DNA of 64,000 nucleotides, from assembly GCA_034509425.1 (NCBI GenBank), contig JAVTVJ010000466.1:1-64000 (forward strand). The letters run 5' to 3'. The notes beneath the pieces are model-generated. The model saw nothing but the letters and a program-made list of their open reading frames with translations, did not search any database and was not told the origin of the DNA. How positions within the stretch are numbered: position 1 is the stretch's first letter; each line of letters opens with the position of its first letter. Source of the stretch: Eopsaltria australis. Its lineage: Eukaryota > Chordata > Aves > Passeriformes > Petroicidae. This document shows, in pieces, positions 54,701-64,000 of this stretch. The position numbers and the translations under genes are program-made.

Positions 54701-55429
54701 TCACCTTTCTTATTTTCTTTCTTGTTGACCATACAAAAGGTAACACTTCAACTTCTAGTTAATCTACCACTTCTGGAACTTCATAGTTTTTTAAATTTAT
54801 GTAGAGAGAGAAGCTTTTTTTTTGTTTTATCACGTTGACTCCCATAGGAAACACAGTTTCTATGGTTATTAGCTTTCTAGTAAGCGATTCTTTCTTTGAA
54901 GAGAGGTATTTGCTTTTCTAGACCCCTTCTCATTTCAGTAGCTTTTTCAGGGCTACACTAATGGACATATGATGGTCATTGAGGTGTTTTTTTGAGAGCA
55001 AATGTTTCTATTACAGTGACAACAACATCCCCTTACTTTATCATCAGCAACACGAGTCTTCTACTGTTTTCTTGGGGCGAGGAAAGAAAAATCTTAATAC
55101 ACAAAAGTCTCAGTCTACTGCTTATAACTTAAAACATTATATTCTCTTTTTCTCACTTCTTTTAGACCATTATTCATATATTACAGGGCGTATTTCAGCT
55201 AACTTTATCAACATGTTTTTACAAAAGAATTTTCAGCAGTAAAGCACTCCTCATCTCTTCCTTCTTTGAAAATAAGCTTAGTTATATTTATAAACTCTAA
55301 GTCTTTATGTTGTACATTTCGTAGGTGCCTTCATTTCTGTGCTCTTTCTGTGTAGGAAGAAAAAATGAATACCTCTAAAGTCCCATTCTGATGTTAGAAA
55401 GAAACAGTTAATTTGTCTTTTTGGTTGGG

Positions 55430-56040
55430 CAATGGTCACGTGGCTTTTGCCCGCGTGGTTTAAATGTTATAAGTCTGTGCCTGAACCGGAGAAAGAGAGT
55501 CTGTTTGTGCTGCTTTCCTATCTAAGCTGCGTTTTAGTTGTGGGAGCCTGGCGAGACTGCACCTGTGCTGCAGAGAGCTGGTCTAAGTCTCCTTTCTGTG
55601 CCGAGCCACGCGGGGCCGCCCGGCGGGATTCATGTCCGAGCCTCGCGGGAGGAGCCCAGTCTGAGTCTTCTCTCTCTCTCTCTCTCTCTCTCTCGTGCCG
55701 CGTTCACTGCGGAGCTAACCGGGCGGGGAGGGGAGCTCCCGAAACCCACGGGGCTCGACCTCAAACTCTCTTCCCGCCGGGCTGCGCCGCGGAGAAGCGA
55801 TTGGCCTGGCCCAAACTAGGCGAGCAGAGCTGGCGAAGTTCCTTAGCCAGAGACAGCAGAATGAAACAGCTTGAGTTCTCTCTCTCTCCTCCCCCTCCCC
55901 GCGCCATGCTGGTTGGCAGCCCCAGGCCATGTGGCCTGGGGAGACCTTACCCAGCTCTGGCGCGGAGAGGGAGAGCGACTTCTTTCTTCAGCAAACTGAA
56001 AGCCTCAAAGAGGGTTTCTTCAGGTGCTTTCTTGGTTTTA
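55430..56040. promoter_or_regulatory. CpG-rich island with (TC)n
   Basis: A GC- and CpG-dense patch (densest about 55590-55820) in otherwise AT-rich DNA, with a (TC)n run at 55668-55694. A 203-codon open frame (55432-56043) shows no family feature. It could be a promoter CpG island or part of an LTR; I cannot tell which. Confidence 0.45.
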
Positions 56041-56043
56041 TGA

Positions 56044-58451
56044 GTTTTTTTGATAGGCGGAGTTTATGCTGGCTACCTCATTTCTGACTCCACCCCCTCT
56101 ACACCAGGAATTCTTAACAGCGATTACCCCATGACACATTTAAAAGGAAGAGATCACTTGTCACTTCCTGTTCTATTTATGCTGCAGTTATAATATTTTA
56201 AAACAGAGAAAAGCAGAGATTTGGTTTTGTGGCTGTATGGGCTTTTTCTCACTTTTTCTTTCTGTTCCCCACTCCCTCCCTATACCACTGAGTTTTACTC
56301 CCATACCTCCTGAGAATTTAGGAAACTGAAATATCTGTTCAAGATCTCTTTGTAGGTAAAGCTTCTTTGTTAATTTTGATATCAAAAGATAAAAATCTGA
56401 AGTCCAACCTGTAAACAAACTCAGGCACCTTATTTCAAACTGCCAACTGAAAACTCCATTCTAGGTTCTAAGGCTGAATGAGACTAAAATTTTGTAGGCA
56501 TTGTTAAGTTTTGCTATGTTTCTGTAATCATATCAAGTCACATATTTTCACATCTACTACTAACCTAATCTTGAATATTCTGAGGAGCCTTACACTCAGT
56601 TCATGGCCAAGAAACACACTAAAATCTTCCTCAGTATCAAAAGGCTTGTTACACATAGAATACTGTGCAAACACCTACACCACCTGTGTAGCTTTGTAGT
56701 GCACCACAATTGCTAATGGGATACCACTATAATTTAACTTTTCATGCAAAGTACAGGGAATATAAGAAATAAAATAAGGGGTTTGGATCTCCTTGAATGT
56801 GTTACATTCCTTATATCTTCTATTAAATCTGACACTTGGAAGTCAGCAGTGCTATTAAATGTATTTTGAAAATCTCTCAGATTGTAAAAAGTCTATGTTA
56901 AGTTGAAATAAGGGGACTTCAGTTTGAAGAAAAATCAAATGAAAATAGAATTATATTGTTCCACAAGAGTTAGGTTTGAGTGCCATTATTTTCTCTACTT
57001 GATTTCTGTTGTACCATTTAAGCTGTTTAAGGCAACACACTACTTTATTTACAATGCTTCACTACAATATTTATTGTTCAAATCTGCATCTGATTTTCTT
57101 AAATGGAGATTCAGTACTGGCTCCTTCATGAACAGCACTGAATCTCAAATTTAAATATAGTGCTCAAGACACTATGTTCATCAGAAAAAAAACCAAAACA
57201 CCTCGAACCAAATACCATTCTATTAATTCTGTTTCCATTTTAAGGAATATGTTAGATGTGTGTTAATGTTGAGCTCTGTAACGTTTTCCCTTGAGATATT
57301 GTATAGACTGTATTTTGCTAGAATATATGTCATAATGTTTTCTGATATTTTCAGATGAGCTGAAGTGTATATCTGTTCTTAATCTATTCCTTCTGCTGAG
57401 GCAAAGTGCATCTTCAGCAGCATATTTAACCAAATAGATTTTTTCCCTAGCAGATCAGAGTTCTGCTGCAGGCACAGAACTTCCTATTTAAATGACAAAT
57501 GTCTCTGCTTGCAGATTTGAAAACTCATTGACTCTTTCATCTTGTGTAGACAAATAATCAGCCCATCAACAGTATGGTGGGGAAAGCAGAAGAATTAAAA
57601 GGAAAAGGTTTTTTTTGGGGAGTACTGCCAAATATTGCATTACTTGGAATAAAAAATTACTTCTTTGCTGTTAATGTCGCCATTATACACAAATAGTAGA
57701 CAGCAATGCTGAGAAAGAACAAAGAAAAATCTACAAAGTTGCTGTAATACCAAATACTTCTTCATACCTAGAAGACAGTGAGGTTTTGGGGTGTTTTTTT
57801 CTATAATGACCTCAGAGAAGTCCTGATTTTTAACAAAATATTTCAATCTTCTTTTACAATTAAATTTTGAGAATGCTATTTATTTAAAAAATTTTCAGTT
57901 TAATCTTCAAGTGTCCAAAGAGTTTAAACATAACATCATTTAGCCATCCTTTGAAAAGCCTGAAGTTAACCTGTTTCTAAATGTTGCTTCCTTGTCTTTT
58001 TTTAAGAAAAAGCATATAAATGTATCTGATAAATATATATAAAGCTTATATATGATATATATATTTATATATATATAAAGATAATGGATGTAAAGTGTCT
58101 CATATACTTTGCTGCTCCTCATTTTGTTTGCTTTCTTAGCAAACTGTTACGAGAACAACGAAAAATCGATGGTTCCTAAAGAAAATTATATCTGTGTGGT
58201 TTTTTTGTTCACATAATGATGCTTTGAAATGTGCTATTGCTGAACAGCTTCACAGGGTAAATAAAAGCAGTCGAGTTGCTCAAGGGATAACGTGCTAGCA
58301 ACTATAGGTAAAGCATTCATGGGGTGAGGTAAATCCATAAGGAAGAAAACATATACTGCAGGATTTAGACCTAATCTGCAGCTGCTATGCTTACAAAAAA
58401 CACCTGCCTATATTGAAGAAAAAGCATTTGTATGTTAGCTCCTTGGAAGTG
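56044..58451. other. AT-rich, gene-free stretch
   Basis: Only an AT-rich simple repeat near 58030-58080 was noticed. Confidence 0.55.
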
Positions 58452-59065
58452 TGTTGCAGCGGTTGAAGCCACCCTGAGGGTGGCTGAAACAAGAGGCAAA
58501 CAAGCCTGATGAGTGGTGGGAAGGCACCACTGTGTGACATCTCCCCCCTGAGTTTATAATGGTTCCTTCCTGTTACAGTTATGTTCATTCAGTTCCAATG
58601 GTTGGTCAGTTATCCCCCCGCCTCACTTTAAATATTCATATTGTTCGAGCAAGTTCCCCCAACCTCGACATCCCATTGGCCTGGCCCCCTTCTCTCCTCC
58701 CCTACTGTTCCCTGGTTGGCCCCCCTTGCATTGTCCCTCTCCCGTTCTGCCCCTGAACCCTGTCCCTATTGGTTGACCCTCTCCGTATAAAAGTTGATGT
58801 TCTACCCTGTCTATCTGCCTTTTGTCCCTGGACCCTTCTGAGCATAATAAACTCAGGAATCCATACAAAAGACCCCTCTCATCTCTTAGTCCAGTGTCAG
58901 TTCTTCTTCAAGGAGTGTCTGTGGCTGCTATCTCGCCAGCAGGGCTGTAGCCTGCAGCTAGGATCAGCAGGATCCTGCCAGGGGACCGCCGGGTGCTGGC
59001 AAGAGCCCCAGGCCAGGAACCCTTTGGAACACACGGGGCTGTGGGTCTGTCCCAGACCCTGAGAA
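58452..59065 (+). mobile_element. Solo ERVK-type LTR with perfect duplication
   Basis: 614 bp. Flanks are GAAGTG on both sides (58446-58451, 59066-59071). Starts TGTTGCAGCGG; TATAAAAG at 58786 and AATAAA at 58846. The 3' end reads ...CTGAGAA rather than CA. Confidence 0.85.
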
Positions 59066-59071
59066 GAAGTG

Positions 59072-60200
59072 TTATGTTTTGTAACATTTTATTTACAGAA
59101 GTGCATTTGTAAATAACTATTTTGGATCTGGACAAGTATGATGCTCCTTCTCAAAGAAGGATTTGCTCTTTTCTTACAAATGTTTTATGGCTCCCCTTTA
59201 TTAAAAGAGGACACTTCATGAAAGCAGATGGAAATGACACGTTACACCGAAGTCTCTGAGAACAGCATTCAGTGAAACTGGTGTTCTGGATTCAGCTATT
59301 CCAGCTCTACAAAATAGTACAGATCTGCAGTTATAGATGATCTGTGTGCCTTTCTCATATTAAAATCTACATTCTTCATACTTAAAGTTTACATACACAA
59401 ACATAAAATCTTAAAAACTTATATCTTCTTTCCCAACTAGACCGTTTTGCAATGGAGATGGTAGGTTAATAAAATGGATGCTTGCCATAAATTAACGAAA
59501 TTTTAATGAATAAATATCAGTGATATGAAGTTATTTATGTTCAATGAGCTGGAAAACAAACATAGAAGAAAGTAAATAAAATTTTTGCTCTAAATCTTAT
59601 AGTAAATAATTTTTCAAGCAAGGAGGCAGCAGTTTGTTAATGTTAGATACTCTTGCTCCATATATATTGGTGATTTTTTTCCTGTGTATGAATCACTTAG
59701 GGCAAGCCACCTCCATTTTTAAACATTATAGAAAGCTGCAAACTGATCCTACAGGTGAGTAATATAAAACTCACTGTGCAAAAACTTCACAGGGACATAA
59801 GAAATTAAAGTTTTGAATCAATTGGGAGGATGAAAGTATATGTACATATAAGACCTTCAAGCATTTATCTAAAGTGATTAAATGAATACTCTCAGAATAT
59901 ACTGTGTTGTATCACTTTTGATCTCTTCATTTAAAAGTACATTTTGAGTTTTACTTCATCCCGAACGCATATTAATTACAGTAAGTGTTGGAACAATCTC
60001 ATACAGACACATGTAACAAGGACATTTTGCTTCTAGTTGCAAAAGATCTTCACATATTCCCCCCCGCAAAACTTTTTCATTCGCTAAACAAACTTCTGAA
60101 ATCCTCAACATTAATTATCTTTTGCATTTTCTTTCCTAAGCCTAATAGTGATTTTGCTCAATATTTACAAATCAATTGTCACAGTAGAGATGGCCACACA
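59072..60200. other. AT-rich, gene-free stretch
   Basis: Nothing recognisable on either strand. Confidence 0.55.
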
Positions 60201-60202
60201 AC

Positions 60203-60600
60203 ATGCCAATAATCCCAGGACAGAAAAAGAATTTTTTATTAGTCTGTGTTAGTACCTTTATACCTTTTTTACAGCTACCGTGGTTTGTTATGATTGGCTG
60301 CGTGACAATCAACGACAGGGCTGTCTACAAAAAAAGAACTATTCATAGCACTATACAACAAGCTATGCAAGCAATTAGCTACACACTACAAGTACATCCT
60401 TGATGTTCCTCTTGATGTTCCTTTGGGTGCAAAACATCTTCTTTAGTTATCTTCTTGGCTGCCCTCGAGGCCTTCACTGTGGCTGCAGGCTTTCACATCC
60501 TCACTTTCTCACAAAGTTTTCTCACGGGTAAAGTTTGATTGCTTCTAAGTCAATTTCCAAGAGGCTTTCAGGCCTGCTGTCAGCCTCATCAAACCCCACA
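60203..60600 (-). repeat. 3' LTR of the alpha-like remnant
   Basis: Starts TGTGGGG at 60600 on the minus strand, directly after a polypurine tract. The env frame continues ~25 codons into it. U5 end not defined. Confidence 0.6.
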
Positions 60601-61831
60601 GTTCCCCCTTTTTGTTTTACTACCAAGAAAGCAGTGTTTATCGGTTTCTGCAGGGCCCTTTGCAGAAAAGACAACAAACACGGCACCAATAGTAAGAACA
60701 AAAATACAACTAGCAAGATGACACTTCCCATTTTCAACAAATCTTTGAACCATCCTGTGATGTCCCAGCCACTAAACCATGTATCAAACCCACTAACAGT
60801 TTTTCTCAGTTTTTGCACTCCATTCTGCACCTCTTGAATATTTGCAAAGATAGACTTTGAGTTGTCTGACAAATTCATACAGCACATTCCTTCAAAATCC
60901 TCAAAACCATGCCCATGTGTTAAAAGCAAAAAATTAATGGTTGCATGATTTTGCAAGGTAGCACGCCTCACAGAGAGAACATCTGTTAGTAATCCCGCTA
61001 AACTGCTGAAGTTTCATTAGTACGTTTAGCAAGCCAGCACCCTAATTTATCAAGCGTAGCCAAAGCTTGAGCTGCAGCAATGCCCGGAGCAAACACTGAA
61101 GCAGCTATTCGTGATCCCTTTCCTCAAAACATTAGGTCATCTTTGCAGTTTTTGTTAAAGGAATCAAGATGACGCCTATGGCGCAAAGAATGAATCCCCC
61201 TTCACCCGCAGTGCAAAGAATGAGACATGTTTGCTGCCATAGAAAGATTTGGAGCAAGCATTGTCAAATGTCCGATCGTGCATGGTCTGCCTATTATATT
61301 GGACAGGAGGCCAGCCCATGCGCAATTCCCGCAAATTGAAAACAAACCCGGGCGTAATTGTCTTGGCACCTGGTTATTAGCAAAAACAACACCTGAGCTA
61401 TCATTACACTAAAGCGAAACATTTGAGTACCATGGCTGGATGGGTGACATCTCATTGGATGACTCACCAGACCATGCTTGCGAAGTCTTAAAGCACACAC
61501 AAGTCGAAGCTCTAAGGGATCCTAAAATATCAACTTCTTGGGGCTCAAGCAATTTAGGTGTTGAAGCTAGCTTTGTACCATTTGCATATGTTCCATTAAC
61601 AAGCGCATTGATTTCTGTGCAATTGTGTAGCGCTACACCTACTAAGCATGTTTTAAAGGGAGATTGCGGAGTTGCAAGTGAAACACACATAGAAGATTGA
61701 TTCAAAGCATGAGCTAAAGTTATCCATACATTCTCAGGCATAGGAGGCAGAGGAGGCAACATGGCCTTTCCTTCCCCTATGCAAAACCTAATGATAGCAA
61801 TCATTAACATCCAAGCTTCAGGTCGATCCAT
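60522..61831 (-). pseudogene. env: Alpha-like env, broken in mid-gene
   Basis: The SU part (61831-61409) has a signal peptide, PENVWITLA and FKTCLVGVA. The middle (61408-61000) is degraded with frame changes. The TM part (60971-60522) has the hydrophilic loop, CX6CC-like GMCCMNL (the first Cys is Phe: HGFEDFEGMCC), heptads, a membrane anchor and a short tail. Same Env type as in the ERVK elements, but clearly diverged. Confidence 0.78.
60602..60619 (-). other. Polypurine tract before the alpha-like LTR
   Basis: Plus TTCCCCCTTTTTGTTTTA, i.e. minus TAAAACAAAAAGGGGGAA, adjoins the LTR start. An identical 18-mer is at 62141-62158. Confidence 0.75.
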
Positions 61832-61931
61832 CGCTGTCCTGGGGGTGAGTTCGCTGTAAGTCTGGCCTCACACACCACGCTGGCACCCAATGGGCTCCAG
61901 TATCTGTGGAGACACAAGCATATCTAAACCC

Positions 61932-62158
61932 TCAAGTGATGAGCTCCCATGGACCCTCCCACTTGTTAGTAATCAAATCTCTGACCCACACCTTTCCTCG
62001 AGGGAGAGTCACTGTTTCATCTGACTGCAAAGAAAGAAAATGCTTCAAAAATATAGGAATATCAGAATCAGGAGGTACTGTGATATGACTGATTGTATAC
62101 AAAGCTTTTTGTAGTCTGCTCTGAGGGGGTTCCTCTATCATTCCCCCTTTTTGTTTTA
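61932..62158 (-). pseudogene. pol: Alpha/beta-type integrase C-terminus
   Basis: Minus strand: ...LPRGKVWVRDLITNKWEGPWEL is the SH3-like DNA-binding end of an integrase, followed by a stop at 61932. The upstream sequence begins at the second polypurine 18-mer. The catalytic core is absent. Confidence 0.65.
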
Positions 62159-62989
62159 ATTAATGTTTGCCTATGGCATTACCAGCCACCTGTCACAAGT
62201 AGTGTAATAAGTAAGAAACACACGTAGTTAAACATAAGAATACTTTTAACACCCATGTGTTAAACCTTCTAAGTGATCTACGTCATTTTGTGATTCTTCA
62301 TGACCTAATAGTTTAGAAAATCTGTCTTGATTACTTTATTTGTGAAGGTTGTCAAGCAGAGTAATACATTATGGAATTGTGGAATACTATATCAACAATC
62401 AGGGTCTGTAACAGCTGGCACCTTGTTTCAATGAGGGCCGGGGGACCCCTCCTGGGCGAGGTCCCCAAGTCCACACCAAAAGGAGTGCAGCTCATATAAA
62501 CTCAAATTATTAATTCAAACCTGACTTAAGTATGATTTGGATGCAGAAACACCTGGGTCTGTTGGTAGATGTCTGACCAGGGAGAGTCCAGGCTTGGCCA
62601 GAGCCAGGACCCCAACTGGAGGGATTTCCCTAACACAGATCTTATGAGAAAGCTGTTAGAAACAGCACCTAGGAAGGTTACTTAAACCAGAACGAATCAT
62701 GGAGAGTGTTACATAAACATAATACAGGTTGTGCAGACTGTAAAGTAACAGACATTGTCAACTACCTTTAACTAAAAAGACCATGGTACCATGAACATGT
62801 TAATTAAAAGAATGCATAGGTATCACTGTACGTACATAATCTTAACCTAATCTTTGCTATAACACACATACTTATGCATAACTGTAGTCAACTTTCACAG
62901 AACCTAGTCGTAATATGCAACTTTAACAGAACTTAATAAACCTAATTGCTTTTAAACTTTAGCAACATATTTATAGTCATTAATACATC
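62159..62989. other. Stretch without recognised features
   Basis: It replaces the pol region of the remnant. A GC-rich patch lies near 62430-62480 and a TATAAA near 62496, possibly from another insertion. No gene seen. Confidence 0.5.
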
Positions 62990-63170
62990 AGGGGTGATTT
63001 GGAGTTATGAAGACATCAGGAGCGATAGTTTGGGAGCGTTCCAAAGACAGCGTTACGAGCTGCGAGTACACAGATCCATCCCTTCTTCGAGCAGGGATGC
63101 AGATGTGTGTGGTATTGTCTCCGGGGTCACTGTACTTCAAGGTTCAGCTGTGGATATAGAACTCAACACT
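62990..63170 (-). pseudogene. Possible dUTPase-like trace
   Basis: Minus-strand segments with a SAS-x2-EEGMDLC pattern, reminiscent of the dUTPase start, followed in another frame by VTLSLERS. Very degraded; low confidence. Confidence 0.25.
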
Positions 63171-63253
63171 CATTAACGTAAAGTAAAAACAAGAAAAACT
63201 GGAAAACAGATTAAAATTCAGTTATCCATTTCTGTCTAGTAATACAATTCCTA

Positions 63254-63782
63254 TTAGTAATTCACAGAGATGTCTGGCTTTCTCAAGCAGTTCTTCTTAG
63301 TCAAAGGCTTCTCATCGTCCCTGTCCTCCAGGTTGCAGAGTAACAGGGGGCTTGCCCCAGTCCCTGGGGGGTGGGGAGGGGTTTGGGCTGTGTAAGCCTG
63401 CATTGGCAGCATGCCCTGAGTTGGCAGCATGCTCTGAGTTGGCAGCATGCCCTGTGGAGGTGTTTGTGTCTGAGCGCCCCCCCATGCTCTGCTTCCCATT
63501 TCCCGAGTTTTCCAAAAATTGACCATTTACATGATGCTTGGATTCACATTGTTTTGCAAAATGACCATGTTTCCCACATCACTGACAAGAGAAAACTCCT
63601 GTATTCCCAATTCCTGTCTGCTTTTTCCCTGTTTGTTTCTGTTTACAATCAGTTTTCAAATGTCCTTGCTGTCCGCATGCATAGCATTTCTGAGGTGGTC
63701 GTAAAACAGTTGCTAAACCAGTCATTTCATGTTCCACAGACCCAACCTTAGCACAAGCTGTAACCATATCTGTTAATGAAGG
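63254..63782 (-). pseudogene. gag: Alpha-like gag nucleocapsid with two zinc knuckles
   Basis: First knuckle CYACGQQGHLKTDC; second CQ-x-CGKHGHFAKQC with TGA inside it (near 63580). The C-terminal part, in a shifted frame, has a short tandem repeat (M-L-P-T-Q-x) encoded at 63402-63453. Two knuckles are typical of alpha/betaretroviral Gag. The gene is cut at 63783 by an LTR start. Confidence 0.75.
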
Positions 63783-64000
63783 TGTAGTGGTTTCAGTTCG
63801 CCTATTCAGGTTTGTGGCTAAATGCCAGCACACTTACCTAAATTTACTTGATTGCTTGTTGTGAGATGAGGATTAGGAGTAGGCAAAGCAGGCTCAAACT
63901 TTATAAAGTACAAAGAAGTTTTATTAATATATCTAAGACAAAGGGAAAAAGAAAAAAAAACCAAGAAAAACCAGAACAAACTCCCCAGACCACCCCTCCT
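63783..64000 (-). repeat. LTR at the right edge, partial
   Basis: Starts TGTAGTGG on plus and shares a block with 54493-54700. TTTTATTAA near 63918 gives AATAAA on minus. Continues beyond the window. Confidence 0.55.

Larger units (their letters stand above)
60203..63782 (-). mobile_element. Alpharetrovirus-like ERV remnant
   Basis: Minus strand, 5' to 3': gag nucleocapsid (63782-63254), a possible dUTPase trace, integrase C-terminus (62141-61932), env (61831-60522) and LTR (60600 to about 60203). Most of pol is missing. The LTR is short (~400 bp), with TATAAAG (plus CTTTATA at 60254) and AATAAAAAA, like alpharetroviral LTRs. The left boundary is approximate. Confidence 0.75.

Noticed and set aside
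55432..56043. 203-codon open frame in the CpG island
   Set aside because: GC-rich DNA with a (TC)n run gives long frames by chance; no domain, splice or Kozak evidence.
51518..60200. Host gene exons in the AT-rich stretch
   Set aside because: No open frame with splice sites or a recognisable domain was found on either strand; an intron or UTR cannot be excluded.

Overview
The window is vertebrate, most likely bird (probably songbird), genomic DNA dominated by endogenous retroviruses (ERVs). This rests on recognisable class II (betaretrovirus-like, ERVK), class III (ERVL-like) and class I (gammaretrovirus-like, ERV1) gag/pol sequence, joined to envelope genes of the avian CX6CC type. I recognise no host protein-coding gene, no tRNA or rRNA gene and no CRISPR. 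Such ERV density is typical of heterochromatic or W-linked avian DNA, but the sequence does not show which chromosome this is.

Layout. 1-5600 (-): ERVK-1, the 5' part of a provirus that runs off the left edge. 5732-6840: a strict 96-bp tandem repeat. ~7085-12430 (+): ERVK-2, cut in its RT gene and carrying a solo LTR (10127-10745) inside gag. 12431-21296 (+): ERVK-3, complete with two LTRs but no matching target-site duplication. 21297-23651 (+): ERVL-1, RNase H/integrase plus LTR. 23658-37792 (-): a decayed ERV1 provirus, split by the young complete provirus ERVK-4 (25255-33131, +, perfect GAGGAT duplication) and by a stack of LTRs (34922-36506). 37791-38219: an LTR joining ERV1 to ERVK-5. 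38220-46102 (-): ERVK-5, with an uninterrupted pol reading frame. 46103-48782 (+): ERVL-2. 48783-60200: mostly AT-rich DNA without recognisable genes, holding solo LTRs (50068-50650, 58452-59065), LTR fragments and a CpG-rich island (55430-56040). 60200-63782 (-): an alpharetrovirus-like remnant. 63783-64000: another LTR.

The ERVK elements share one plan: a tRNA-Lys-type primer binding site; gag; a GGGAAAC heptamer for the gag-pro -1 shift; a dUTPase-like/protease ORF; a second shift site directly before the pro stop; pol; and an env whose cytoplasmic tail is encoded by the start of the 3' LTR. The most interesting observations are this LTR-encoded Env tail, ending in T-x-V in three LTR families; an in-frame miniature Env in ERVK-4; a frame-preserving 96-bp repeat; an open pol with a replaced integrase catalytic Glu; and LTR junctions that imply recombination between proviruses. 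All assignments come from reading motifs; no database search was possible.
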